Assembly: GCA_964560085.1 (NCBI GenBank)
Contig: CAZLKF010000015.1
Location: forward strand, 1 to 11,439
Reading direction: 5' to 3'
From: RUG11241 sp964560085
GTDB lineage: Bacteria > Bacillota_I > Bacilli_A > RF39 > UBA660
DNA length: 11,439 nucleotides
The notes below the pieces were generated by a model. The model was not told where the DNA came from. It saw only the letters and a program-made list of their open reading frames with translations, and searched no databases. Position numbers and translations under genes: made by a program. Below, one piece after another: positions 1 to 6,836 of this stretch; the first letter of the stretch is position 1, and the number at the start of each line of letters is the position of its first letter.

Positions 1-6
1 TATATC

Positions 7-33
7 AAAAAACCACACCCTTGTGGTGCGGTT
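7..33 (-). terminator. Rho-independent terminator of the minus-strand gene
   Basis: Arms at 11-19 and 25-33 around a 5-nt loop. On the minus-strand RNA all 9 positions pair (one is G-U), and the hairpin is followed by six U residues. On the plus strand the same position is an A-C mismatch and the T-run is interrupted. The fold therefore belongs to minus-strand transcription, downstream of the 490-aa gene. Confidence 0.75.
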
Positions 34-49
34 CATTTTTCAATTTAAG

Positions 50-77
50 AAAATATGATAATAAATCATATTTTTTT
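50..77 (+). terminator. AT-rich hairpin with T7, likely terminator
   Basis: Perfect 10-bp arms (50-59 and 65-74) around the loop AATAA, with a T-run at 71-77 in the plus direction. It could end transcription arriving from a plus-strand gene left of the window. On the minus strand it is followed by TTTTCTT and could add to termination of the 490-aa gene. The stem is weak because it is nearly all A-T. Confidence 0.5.
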
Positions 78-109
78 ATGCAAATTTCTAAGTTTTTATT
101 AAAAATGCA

Positions 110-1582
110 TCATAACATTTTTTCTAGTCGTCTTGAAGAAATTGATTCGTTTCCAATACCACGATAATCTTCAATGTCAATTTGTTGACTTGTTTTTTCA
201 TTGCTTTTAACTGTGGCTTCTATTTCTAATTGTTTTGCAAAATCTAATATTCTGCCAATCAGCTGTTCATCATTTTCCAAGGTTTGAATATTGTTTTGTG
301 TTAAATATTCATCAATCAATAAATCCATGTCATATATGGTTTTTCTATGATAACGATATTTTGAAGAAAAGTCATACAAATGCCAAAGTATTTTATTGCG
401 CGGTGTATTAATAAAGAAGGAATCATAATAAGTTGGATCGACGCTAACGAAATAAAAACCATTTATAAAGTGTTGATTTGTTTTCCTTTTTTCTAATTCT
501 GATGAAATAATAATGCGTCTTACATTATTTGCAACATCCTCATTTTCACAAACAAAATTAATATTTTGCGCATAATTATAGGCATAGTTAACTAATTTAT
601 ATACTTCATCAATTTTTAACGATTCTGGAATCATCACTATTAATCTGTGACATTTCATTGTGTAAATATAGTCATCACAATTAATAAATTCATTAGGAGT
701 TTCAAAAGTTTTTATCTTTTCTAAATTGACAGTTTCCGTTCCTGGTCTAATCATTAATAAATCAAACTTTTCACGATATTCAATTGATTTATATGTATCA
801 CGACCTCGTCGTAGCCAATATGGTTCAATTGCAATAATATTCCATGAATTTTTAGATTTTAATTCTTCCATACCTAATAAAGAATCAGTCATTAACTCTT
901 TATATTTCTTTATTTTGTTTTGTAAAGCATCGATTTGTAACAATAAGTCGATAGCTTTCTCAACTAATGGTTCACAAATATAGCTTACATTAGGTATTTG
1001 TTCAACATATTCGATATCTTTTTGCGTGATTTTCATCTTCACTTGATTTTCACTAACCTGAATTTTTGAACAATGTCTAAATATTGGATGAGCTAGATCT
1101 GAATTATCATTTCTAAAATCAGGGTATTTAACTGTATCAGGCGATTCAGAAAATCCTAACGAATAATCTATCGGATCATCATGCATAATGTAGCGTGGAA
1201 TTAATTGAAAGATTATTTTTTTGTGAACATTAACAAATAAATCATCACCAGTTGTGCGACAATATTGACCGATTTCTCGAACGAATGCTAGAGCACCATC
1301 TTTATCATATAAATCATGTTTTAACCAGTATTCAATATCTTTATCTTCAGTTTCTTGCAAATGTTGTACATTAAAACAACTTCTAAGTAATTCACGATAC
1401 TTTGCTATACTTTTATCTAGGTGTCTCTTGTACTTTGTTAGTTGATGAGTGTATACTTCAGTTAGTTTGCTTTCTAAAGCGAAATATAATTCTTCAATGC
1501 TTCCAAAATTTTTTGAATCTACTCCATAAATCATTCTTTTTTTTTGAATTGCTAGTTCTATTCTAGAATTTTTTTCCGCCAT
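110..1582 (-). CDS. Hypothetical protein, 490 aa, function unknown
   Basis: I do not recognise this protein and see no known catalytic motif. It is probably cytosolic: no signal peptide and no membrane segment. The N-terminus is basic and helical (about residues 40-68, with many Lys/Arg/Leu). Residues about 205-244 have heptad-like leucine spacing that suggests a coiled coil. A mixed alpha/beta part follows (about 248-400) with hydrophobic strands such as LIVMIPE (314-320), and the tail from about 450 is polar and probably disordered. Two starts are possible: GTG at 1591 and ATG at 1582. I chose ATG because the GGAAGG ribosome site (minus strand, about 1594-1599) is 11 bases from it but only 2 from the GTG. 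It ends in TGA. It is monocistronic, divergent from the suf operon, and has its own promoter and terminator. Codon use looks like its neighbours. It is certainly a real gene; any function would be a guess. Confidence 0.85.
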   Translation of the reverse strand: MAEKNSRIELAIQKKRMIYGVDSKNFGSIEELYFALESKLTEVYTHQLTKYKRHLDKSIAKYRELLRSCFNVQHLQETEDKDIEYWLKHDLYDKDGALAFVREIGQYCRTTGDDLFVNVHKKIIFQLIPRYIMHDDPIDYSLGFSESPDTVKYPDFRNDNSDLAHPIFRHCSKIQVSENQVKMKITQKDIEYVEQIPNVSYICEPLVEKAIDLLLQIDALQNKIKKYKELMTDSLLGMEELKSKNSWNIIAIEPYWLRRGRDTYKSIEYREKFDLLMIRPGTETVNLEKIKTFETPNEFINCDDYIYTMKCHRLIVMIPESLKIDEVYKLVNYAYNYAQNINFVCENEDVANNVRRIIISSELEKRKTNQHFINGFYFVSVDPTYYDSFFINTPRNKILWHLYDFSSKYRYHRKTIYDMDLLIDEYLTQNNIQTLENDEQLIGRILDFAKQLEIEATVKSNEKTSQQIDIEDYRGIGNESISSRRLEKML

Positions 1583-1611
1583 TATTTTCACAACCTTCCG
1601 TTTTGCTATTT

Positions 1612-1640
1612 ATTTTAGCATAAACCAATTGCACTGACAA
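1612..1640 (-). promoter_or_regulatory. SigA-type promoter for the 490-aa minus-strand gene
   Basis: Read on the minus strand: -35 TTGTCA (1640-1635), a 17-nt spacer, and -10 TAAAAT (1617-1612) preceded by TGC, an extended -10. It lies 30 nt upstream of the ATG at 1582. Its -35 shares bases with the -35 region of the divergent suf promoter. Confidence 0.6.
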
Positions 1641-1660
1641 GTTTTTATATCTGTTAAAAT
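1634..1660 (+). promoter_or_regulatory. SigA-type promoter for the suf operon
   Basis: CTGACA (1634-1639), 15-nt spacer, TAAAAT (1655-1660) preceded by TGT (extended -10). The predicted start near 1667 leaves a leader of about 55 nt before sufC. The spacer is short, so activity may lean on the extended -10 or on an activator. Confidence 0.5.
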
Positions 1661-1721
1661 CTTAACGTTTTTATTGTTTAAACATAAAAAAAATGTTAAA
1701 ATAATTGATGGAGATGATTAT

Positions 1722-2507
1722 ATGCATATTTTAGAAATTATTGATTTGTGCGTTAATATAGATAATAAAGAAATTTTAAAAAAATTTTGTCTAACTATTA
1801 AAAGTGGTGAGATTCATACAATAATGGGTCCAAACGGAGTCGGGAAATCAACCTTGTCAAAAGTTATTATGGGTGATAAAAATTATAAAGTTATTTCTGG
1901 GGAAATCTTATTTGATGGTAAAGATATTACTAATATGCCTGTCAATGAAAGAGCAAATATGGGAATATTTTTAGGTATGCAAAATCCTTTAGAAATAGAT
2001 GGCGTTACTAATGCTGACTTATTGCGAACGGCTTTACATAGCAAATTAGGCAGTGATTTTAATCTAATGCCTTTTATTAAAGAATTAAACGCCAATACAG
2101 AACATTTAAGTATGAACAAGGAAATGATCCACCGCAGTGTCAATAAAGGTTTTAGCGGCGGAGAAAAGAAAAAAAATGAAGTATTGCAAATGTATATGTT
2201 AAAACCTAATACGGTGCTTTTAGACGAAATAGATTCTGGTCTTGATGTTGATAGTTTAAAAATTGTCGGTGAGAGTATTACTGAGTACTATAATAAATAT
2301 AAACCAGCAATGTTATTAATAACACATTATCAAAGATTACTTGATTATATAAAACCTAATTTTGTACATATTTTAATTGATGGTAGAATCATTAAAAGTG
2401 GCGATGCTTCTTTAGTTCATCTAATTGAAGAAAAAGGATATGACTATTTTAAAAAAGAAGCTTTGGGCATGGCTAGTGATGTAGTTCAAGGAATTGTTTA
2501 TGAATAG
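1722..2507 (+). CDS. sufC: SufC, Fe-S cluster assembly ATPase
   Basis: SufC is the ABC-type ATPase of the SUF system. It binds SufB/SufD-type scaffold subunits in the cytosol and uses ATP hydrolysis to drive their rearrangement during Fe-S cluster assembly. Visible motifs: Walker A GPNGVGKST (36-44), Q-loop Q87, signature FSGGEKKK (144-151), Walker B and SufC-specific DEIDSGLD (168-175), and H-loop H202. The FSGGEKKKNE and DEIDSGLD versions separate SufC from transporter ATPases. At 261 aa it has the usual family length. Start: ATG 1722 has GGAG at 1710-1713, 8 bases upstream. A TTG at 1674 is in frame but would add 16 residues with no family match. It is the first gene of sufC-sufB/D-sufS and overlaps the next gene by 8 bases, which implies translational coupling. 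Confidence 0.96.
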   Translation: MHILEIIDLCVNIDNKEILKKFCLTIKSGEIHTIMGPNGVGKSTLSKVIMGDKNYKVISGEILFDGKDITNMPVNERANMGIFLGMQNPLEIDGVTNADLLRTALHSKLGSDFNLMPFIKELNANTEHLSMNKEMIHRSVNKGFSGGEKKKNEVLQMYMLKPNTVLLDEIDSGLDVDSLKIVGESITEYYNKYKPAMLLITHYQRLLDYIKPNFVHILIDGRIIKSGDASLVHLIEEKGYDYFKKEALGMASDVVQGIVYE

Positions 2508-3288
2508 AATAGAAGTGAAGAACAATTCTGTCGAAGAACATATATTAAATGATAATTTTTCCTTTAAATCGACAATGACAACTAATATATGTCATATTAC
2601 AATTGTTTTTAAAAAAAATACAGATTTAGAAATATTATTTGAAGATAACTTGGAATCGAAATTAAATGTTGAATATATTATTGAAAAAAATGTTTTTGTT
2701 AATATATATGAAATTAGAAAAAGCTTAAAAACAAAAGTTCAATATAAATATGATATTGGTGAATCATCTAAACTATATTTGTATCGTTTTAATCAAGCAG
2801 ATAATATGCGAGAAGTTGATATAATTAATTTAATAGGTGAAAATGCAACAATTGAATTTAATTTGCAAACAATGAGTACAAATCCTGAAAAATATGATAT
2901 TTTTGTTTATCATGATAAAAAATATACAACGAGTATATTAAATAATGTTGGAATTTCTTTAAAAGGAAGTATAACTTTTAATGTCACAAGTGTTGTTCCA
3001 AGTGGAATGAGTGGCTCATATATAAAACAGAATAATCAAATTATAACTATGAATGAAGAAAAATGCCAGATAAATCCCAATTTATTGATTGATGAATATG
3101 ATGTTGATGCTTCTCATAGTGCTCATATTGGAATGTTTAAAGAGGATGAAATTTTCTATCTAATGAGCAGAGGAATTAATGAGTCTGAAGCAATTGAACT
3201 ATTAAGTAAAGGTTTAATTTTAGCTGGTTTAAAAGAAAGTTATGAAGAAAATAAAATAATTAGTTACATTGATAAGTATTGGAGGTGA
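2500..3288 (+). CDS. Short SufB/SufD-type Fe-S scaffold subunit
   Basis: This is the only SufB/SufD-family protein in the window. The family forms the beta-helix scaffold that pairs with SufC. The recognisable part is the C-terminal core: NPNLLIDEYDVDASHSAHIG (192-211) followed by EIFYLMSRGI (217-226), the classic SufB/D ending. The motif is ASHSAHIG rather than the FEHEA form of SufB, so it is closer to SufD, and His206 falls where the SufD cluster-site His is expected. One Cys (C189) lies three residues away from the SufB scaffold-Cys position. At 262 aa it is far shorter than typical SufB (about 465) or SufD (about 430); the N-terminal half is missing or very diverged. ATG 2500 has AAGGA at 2488-2492 and overlaps sufC by 8 bases. 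The stop TGA is part of the sufS ribosome site. Family is firm; which subunit it replaces is uncertain. Confidence 0.85.
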   Translation: MNRIEVKNNSVEEHILNDNFSFKSTMTTNICHITIVFKKNTDLEILFEDNLESKLNVEYIIEKNVFVNIYEIRKSLKTKVQYKYDIGESSKLYLYRFNQADNMREVDIINLIGENATIEFNLQTMSTNPEKYDIFVYHDKKYTTSILNNVGISLKGSITFNVTSVVPSGMSGSYIKQNNQIITMNEEKCQINPNLLIDEYDVDASHSAHIGMFKEDEIFYLMSRGINESEAIELLSKGLILAGLKESYEENKIISYIDKYWR

Positions 3289-3292
3289 TAAT

Positions 3293-4486
3293 ATGTATCG
3301 AAGTGAATTCCCAATTTTAAGTGATGGAGTTATCTATTTTGATACTGCGGCAACTTCATTAAAACCATTATGCATGGTGAAAGCAATTGATGAATACTAT
3401 TTAAAGTATAGTGCTAATGTTCATCGTGGAGATTATAGTATGAGTTTAAAAGTTGATGCGATGTATGAAGGAACACGTCAAAAAATAAAAGAGTTCATCA
3501 ATGCCGAATCAAAAAATAATATTGTTTTTACAAGTGGAACAACTGACTCGATAAATAAAGCAGTTTTTGGTTTTTTTGCAAACTATCTACAAGCTGATGA
3601 TGAAGTACTAATAACGCATGCCGAGCATGCTTCTAATATTTTACCTTGGTTTGAATTGGCTGAGAAGAAGAATATTATAGTTAAATATATTGATTTAACT
3701 GCTGATTATAAAGTAATCATTGAGAACGTTAAAAAAGCTATTACTTCAAAAACGAAAGTTATAAGTATTGCCTCAATTACTAATGTGATAGGGGATATTC
3801 GTCCTATTGATGAAATTATTTCCTATGCACATTCGTTAGGAATAATCGTAATGATTGATGCTGCTCAAAGTATAAGTCATGAGAAAACTGATGTTCAAGC
3901 ATCTAATGCTGACTTCCTAGCATTTTCCGGTCATAAAATGGGAGGACCAACTGGTGTTGGAGTCTTATATATTAGCAACAAATATTTAAAAGAAATTAAG
4001 GCAACGACTTTTGGTGGCGGTATGAACGCTTCATTTGAGGATAATGGTACGCGAATATATGATGATATGCCTCAATTGATGGAAGCCGGAACGCAGAATA
4101 TTGCAGGCGTTATTGGTTTAGGAGCAACAATTGATTTTCTAACAGACATTGGTATTGAAAAAATCAATGCTTATGAATTTGAATTAAGAAAATATTTAAT
4201 TTTAAAATTAAAAGAAATTTCAAATATCGAAATTTATAATGAAACAAGTGAAAGTTCAATAGTTACTTTTAATTATAGAGATATTTTTGCCCAAGATTTA
4301 GCAATTTATTTAAATAAATATAAAATTTGTGTGCGAGCTGGCAATCACTGTGCAAAGATATTAAAGCATGAACTTGGAATTAAGAATACCTGTCGTATTA
4401 GTTTAGCATTTTATAATACAAAAGAAGAAATTGATATTTTAGTTAAAGCATTAAAAAACCCTAAAATTAAAGAAGAAATATTTTAA
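3293..4486 (+). CDS. sufS: SufS, cysteine desulfurase (class II, PLP)
   Basis: SufS removes sulfur from L-cysteine as a persulfide and passes it to the SUF scaffold. It is a fold-type I PLP enzyme of the cytosol. Key residues seen: IYFDTAATSLKP near the start (14-25), SGTTDSIN (81-88), His112 in AEHASNILPW (PLP stacking), Asp189 in IDAAQS, the PLP lysine K215 in SGHKMGGPTG, and the catalytic Cys353 in RAGNHCA. The short loop around the Cys is that of class II (SufS/CsdA), not IscS/NifS. Length 397 aa is normal. ATG 3293 follows GGAGGTGA (3281-3288), an excellent ribosome site that contains the TGA stop of the previous gene. The TTG at 3269 is rejected. No sufU (the usual Firmicute sulfur-transfer partner) or sufB follows; the operon ends here in a terminator. 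Confidence 0.95.
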   Translation: MYRSEFPILSDGVIYFDTAATSLKPLCMVKAIDEYYLKYSANVHRGDYSMSLKVDAMYEGTRQKIKEFINAESKNNIVFTSGTTDSINKAVFGFFANYLQADDEVLITHAEHASNILPWFELAEKKNIIVKYIDLTADYKVIIENVKKAITSKTKVISIASITNVIGDIRPIDEIISYAHSLGIIVMIDAAQSISHEKTDVQASNADFLAFSGHKMGGPTGVGVLYISNKYLKEIKATTFGGGMNASFEDNGTRIYDDMPQLMEAGTQNIAGVIGLGATIDFLTDIGIEKINAYEFELRKYLILKLKEISNIEIYNETSESSIVTFNYRDIFAQDLAIYLNKYKICVRAGNHCAKILKHELGIKNTCRISLAFYNTKEEIDILVKALKNPKIKEEIF

Positions 4487-4497
4487 AAAAAAATTTT

Positions 4498-4522
4498 AAG
4501 AGTTTATTTATGAACTCTTTTT
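4498..4522 (+). terminator. Terminator of the suf operon
   Basis: AAGAGTTTA and its partner TGAACTCTT form a 9-bp stem (one G-T) with a TTTA loop, followed by TTTTT to 4522. It lies 12 nt after the sufS stop and shows that the operon stops at sufS. Confidence 0.8.
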
Positions 4523-4524
4523 AA

Positions 4525-4552
4525 TTGACTTTAGATATAAATATAGTATAAT
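4525..4552 (+). promoter_or_regulatory. SigA promoter of the small membrane exporter gene
   Basis: TTGACT (4525-4530), 16-nt spacer, perfect TATAAT (4547-4552). The predicted start near 4559 gives a leader of about 17 nt containing AGAGGG (4565-4570) before the ATG at 4576. Confidence 0.75.
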
Positions 4553-4575
4553 TATATCAGTTAAAGAGGGATTAT

Positions 4576-5079
4576 ATGGCTGAAACGTTGATTGATTATT
4601 TTACTAAATTTTTTACTAATCTAAATTTTAGTAAAGAACTTATAATATTTATATTATCGGGATTCCCAATTTTAGAAGTTCGTGGAGGAATGATAGCTGC
4701 CGGGCTTTTTCATTTAGATCCAGTTACTTCGTTTATTATATGTCTAATTGGCAATCTATTACCAATTCCTTTTTTAATATTTCTACTTAAACCAATTTTC
4801 AAATGGTTACGTAGATTTAAATTTTTTGAAAAATTTATCGGATTTTTAGAAAGAAAAGCCGAGAAAAACAAGAGTAAAATAGAGAAATATCAATTTTGGG
4901 GTTTACTTATACTAGTCGGTATACCATTACCCGGTACTGGGGCTTGGACTGGTTGCTTGGTTGCTTCAGTTTTTGATGTAGACAAAAAAATATCGATACC
5001 AGCTTGTATGCTTGGTGTTTTACTTGCTAGTATTATCATGTGGATTATATCATTTGGAGTTATAGAAAAAATCATATAA
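4576..5079 (+). CDS. Small multidrug export family membrane protein (COG2426)
   Basis: A 167-aa integral membrane protein that I assign to the 'small multidrug export protein' family (COG2426/Pfam Sm_multidrug_ex); the actual substrate of this family is poorly known. Diagnostic motifs: PILEVRGG (31-38), GNLLPIPF (59-66) and GIPLPGTGAWTG (115-126), the last two lying in or beside hydrophobic segments. About four membrane stretches are seen (roughly 20-44, 50-75, 107-133, 138-160), separated by a strongly basic cytoplasmic-looking loop (about 77-104, with many Lys and Arg). Proline/glycine-rich re-entrant motifs recall DedA-like proteins, but the RGG and PGTGAWTG signatures fit COG2426 better. 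Start ATG 4576 has AGAGGG upstream. It has its own promoter and terminator, so it is not part of the suf operon. Confidence 0.85.
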   Translation: MAETLIDYFTKFFTNLNFSKELIIFILSGFPILEVRGGMIAAGLFHLDPVTSFIICLIGNLLPIPFLIFLLKPIFKWLRRFKFFEKFIGFLERKAEKNKSKIEKYQFWGLLILVGIPLPGTGAWTGCLVASVFDVDKKISIPACMLGVLLASIIMWIISFGVIEKII

Positions 5080-5092
5080 TGATTTTTCTTTT
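5065..5092 (+). terminator. AT-rich terminator overlapping the exporter stop codon
   Basis: Arms at 5065-5073 (start GAAAAA) and about 5080-5088 (end TTTTTC) enclose the stop codon in the loop, followed by TTTT. The stem is nearly all A-T with one G-C at each end, so termination may be partial. Confidence 0.45.
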
Positions 5093-5103
5093 ACTTTTAT
5101 GTT

Positions 5104-5112
5104 TGTTATAAT
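5104..5112 (+). promoter_or_regulatory. Extended -10 promoter of the RNase J-like gene
   Basis: TGT followed by a perfect TATAAT (5107-5112). No good -35 is present at the right distance, as is usual for extended -10 promoters. AAAGGAG (5125-5131) lies 5 bases before the ATG at 5137. Confidence 0.6.
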
Positions 5113-5136
5113 AGATTAAAATAGAAAGGAGAAAAT

Positions 5137-6780
5137 ATGAGTAAAATAAAAATATTTGCTTTAGGTGGTTTAAATGAAATAGGTAAGAATATGTATTGTG
5201 TTGATGTTGATTCTGATCTTTTCATTTTTGATGCTGGTCTAAAGTATGCAGGTGATAACATGTTAGGAGTTGATTATATAATTCCTAATTATGATTATCT
5301 AAAAGAAAATAAAGATCGAATTAAGGGTTTGTTTTTAACCCATGGACATGATGAACAAATGGGAGCAGTCCCAGATATCATGATTGATTTACCGGATATC
5401 CCAATTTATGCAACAACTTTTACCCTAGAAATAGTTAAGCGTGAACTTGATGAAGAAAAAATGACTTATAATAATTTACATGAAATTAAAGCTCATCACA
5501 AAATAGACTTTGGTGCTTGTAGCATTTTTCCAATTAATGTGACGCATTCTGTTCCTGATGCCGTGGGCTATGCTTTGTATACACCAGATGGTGTTATATT
5601 TTATACCGGTAATTATATATTTGACCCAACAATGATGAGTCATTATAAAATGGATGTTGGCAAACTAGCCTATGTTGGTAAACAAGGTGTATTATGTCTT
5701 TTAGGTGAATCTCTTTATGCTGATAAAGTGGGTTATACTTCACCAAATCATCGCATAAGTGATATTATTAATCAAGTTATTAATAAGACTGATGGGCGAA
5801 TTCTTTTTAATGTTTTTCAAACACAATTATTTAGAATTCAAGAATTGTTAACAGCTTTAAAAAATACTGATCATAAGGTTGTAATAATGGGGATAAGACT
5901 AGAAAAAACTATCTTAAAAGCCATTTCAATGGGTTATATAGATTTTGATATTGATCGTATTACGGATATTCATAATGTTAATGATCAAAATGTTGTTGTA
6001 ATTATATCTGATGAACGTGAAAAACCATTTTCTAATTTGGCAAGAATTGTTAAAGGATATGACAAATTTATTAAATTAACTGAGAATGACACTATTTTAT
6101 TAGCATCACGTGTATATGATGGAATGGAAAAAAGTGCCGCTCATATGTATGATGAAATTGCCAAAACTGATGCCAATATGGTAATTATTCCTAACAAAAA
6201 GTTGTCGCATCATGCTTCAAGCGAAGATATATTATTAATGCTTGATTTGATGAAACCAAAATATTACATTCCCGTAATTGGTGAATATCGTCATATGGTT
6301 ATAAATGCTGAGCTTGCTAAAAAAACCGAATTAAATGCCGAAAACATTATTATTAAATTAAATGGGCAAGTTACAGAATTTGTTAATGGTGTTTTAAAAG
6401 ATACTCAAGAAAAAATTAAAGTTGATTCAATTTTAATCGATGGAAAAACTATTGGAGATATTGGTGAATTGGTTATTAAAGATCGTGAACTTTTAAGCGA
6501 AAATGGTGTTGTTGTTGTTATATCTACGATTGACAAGATATCAAAAAAAGTTTTAGCTGGACCCGAAATCTTAACAAGAGGATTTATTTATGTTAAAGAT
6601 AGTACGGAAATGATTAAAGAAAGTGAAAAAATCGCTTTGGAAGTCATCGAAGAATTTAGAAAACCTAGTTATATTGATTATACAAAAGTAAAAACTGGTA
6701 TCAGAGATAAATTAGGAAAATATTTCTTTCAAGAAACCGAAAGTAAACCGATGATTTTAGTAGTTATTCAAGAAGTATAA
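5137..6780 (+). CDS. rnjB: RNase J2-like protein, metal site degenerate
   Basis: Family: RNase J, a metallo-beta-lactamase/beta-CASP ribonuclease acting in mRNA decay and RNA maturation. Order: beta-lactamase part (1-205), beta-CASP part (about 206-355), return to beta-lactamase (to about 400), C-terminal domain (about 425-547) with SILIDG and GPEILTRGFIYV. Length 547 aa is normal. The metal ligands are not intact. The HxHxDH motif reads HGHDEQ (69-74), so Asp is Glu and the second-metal His is Gln. THSVPD (136-141) keeps His137. TGD is TGN (Asn159). The late His of P-[VI]-H-GEYR is Ile381. The phosphate-site His (H359) remains. In B. subtilis RNase J2 the same positions are also degraded and the protein works mainly in complex with J1, so I read this as the J2 paralogue, with a catalytic J1 expected elsewhere. 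Whether it retains weak activity cannot be told. Confidence 0.85.
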   Translation: MSKIKIFALGGLNEIGKNMYCVDVDSDLFIFDAGLKYAGDNMLGVDYIIPNYDYLKENKDRIKGLFLTHGHDEQMGAVPDIMIDLPDIPIYATTFTLEIVKRELDEEKMTYNNLHEIKAHHKIDFGACSIFPINVTHSVPDAVGYALYTPDGVIFYTGNYIFDPTMMSHYKMDVGKLAYVGKQGVLCLLGESLYADKVGYTSPNHRISDIINQVINKTDGRILFNVFQTQLFRIQELLTALKNTDHKVVIMGIRLEKTILKAISMGYIDFDIDRITDIHNVNDQNVVVIISDEREKPFSNLARIVKGYDKFIKLTENDTILLASRVYDGMEKSAAHMYDEIAKTDANMVIIPNKKLSHHASSEDILLMLDLMKPKYYIPVIGEYRHMVINAELAKKTELNAENIIIKLNGQVTEFVNGVLKDTQEKIKVDSILIDGKTIGDIGELVIKDRELLSENGVVVVISTIDKISKKVLAGPEILTRGFIYVKDSTEMIKESEKIALEVIEEFRKPSYIDYTKVKTGIRDKLGKYFFQETESKPMILVVIQEV

Positions 6781-6804
6781 GGAATTAGTAATGATTCCTT
6801 TTTT
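6779..6804 (+). terminator. Terminator overlapping the rnjB stop codon
   Basis: AAGGAATTA and TGATTCCTT form 9 pairs (one G-T) around the GTAA tetraloop, then TTTTTT. The left arm starts on the last two bases of the rnjB TAA stop. It separates rnjB from miaB, 32 nt before the miaB ATG; read-through could still feed miaB since no clear promoter is visible between them. Confidence 0.8.
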
Positions 6805-6836
6805 AACTAAAAGATTATAAGAAAAGATGTGAAATT

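Noticed and set aside
726..983. Plus-strand open frame of 85 codons inside the 490-aa gene
   Set aside because: No ribosome site, no family motif, and it is the antisense shadow of a coherent gene. The same applies to antisense frames at 1883-2143, 4890-5075, 7574-7906, 7913-8122, 8437-8643 and 11153-11335.
1674..1721. N-terminal extension of SufC from a TTG
   Set aside because: The ATG at 1722 has an ideal GGAG, and the extra residues have no counterpart in the SufC family.
3269..3300. TGA as a Trp codon (Mollicute code 4)
   Set aside because: The SufB/D-like gene would gain only one residue before TAA if TGA were read through, so this site is neutral, but all conserved proteins are full length without internal TGA and use TGG for Trp, and the minus-strand gene ends in TGA.
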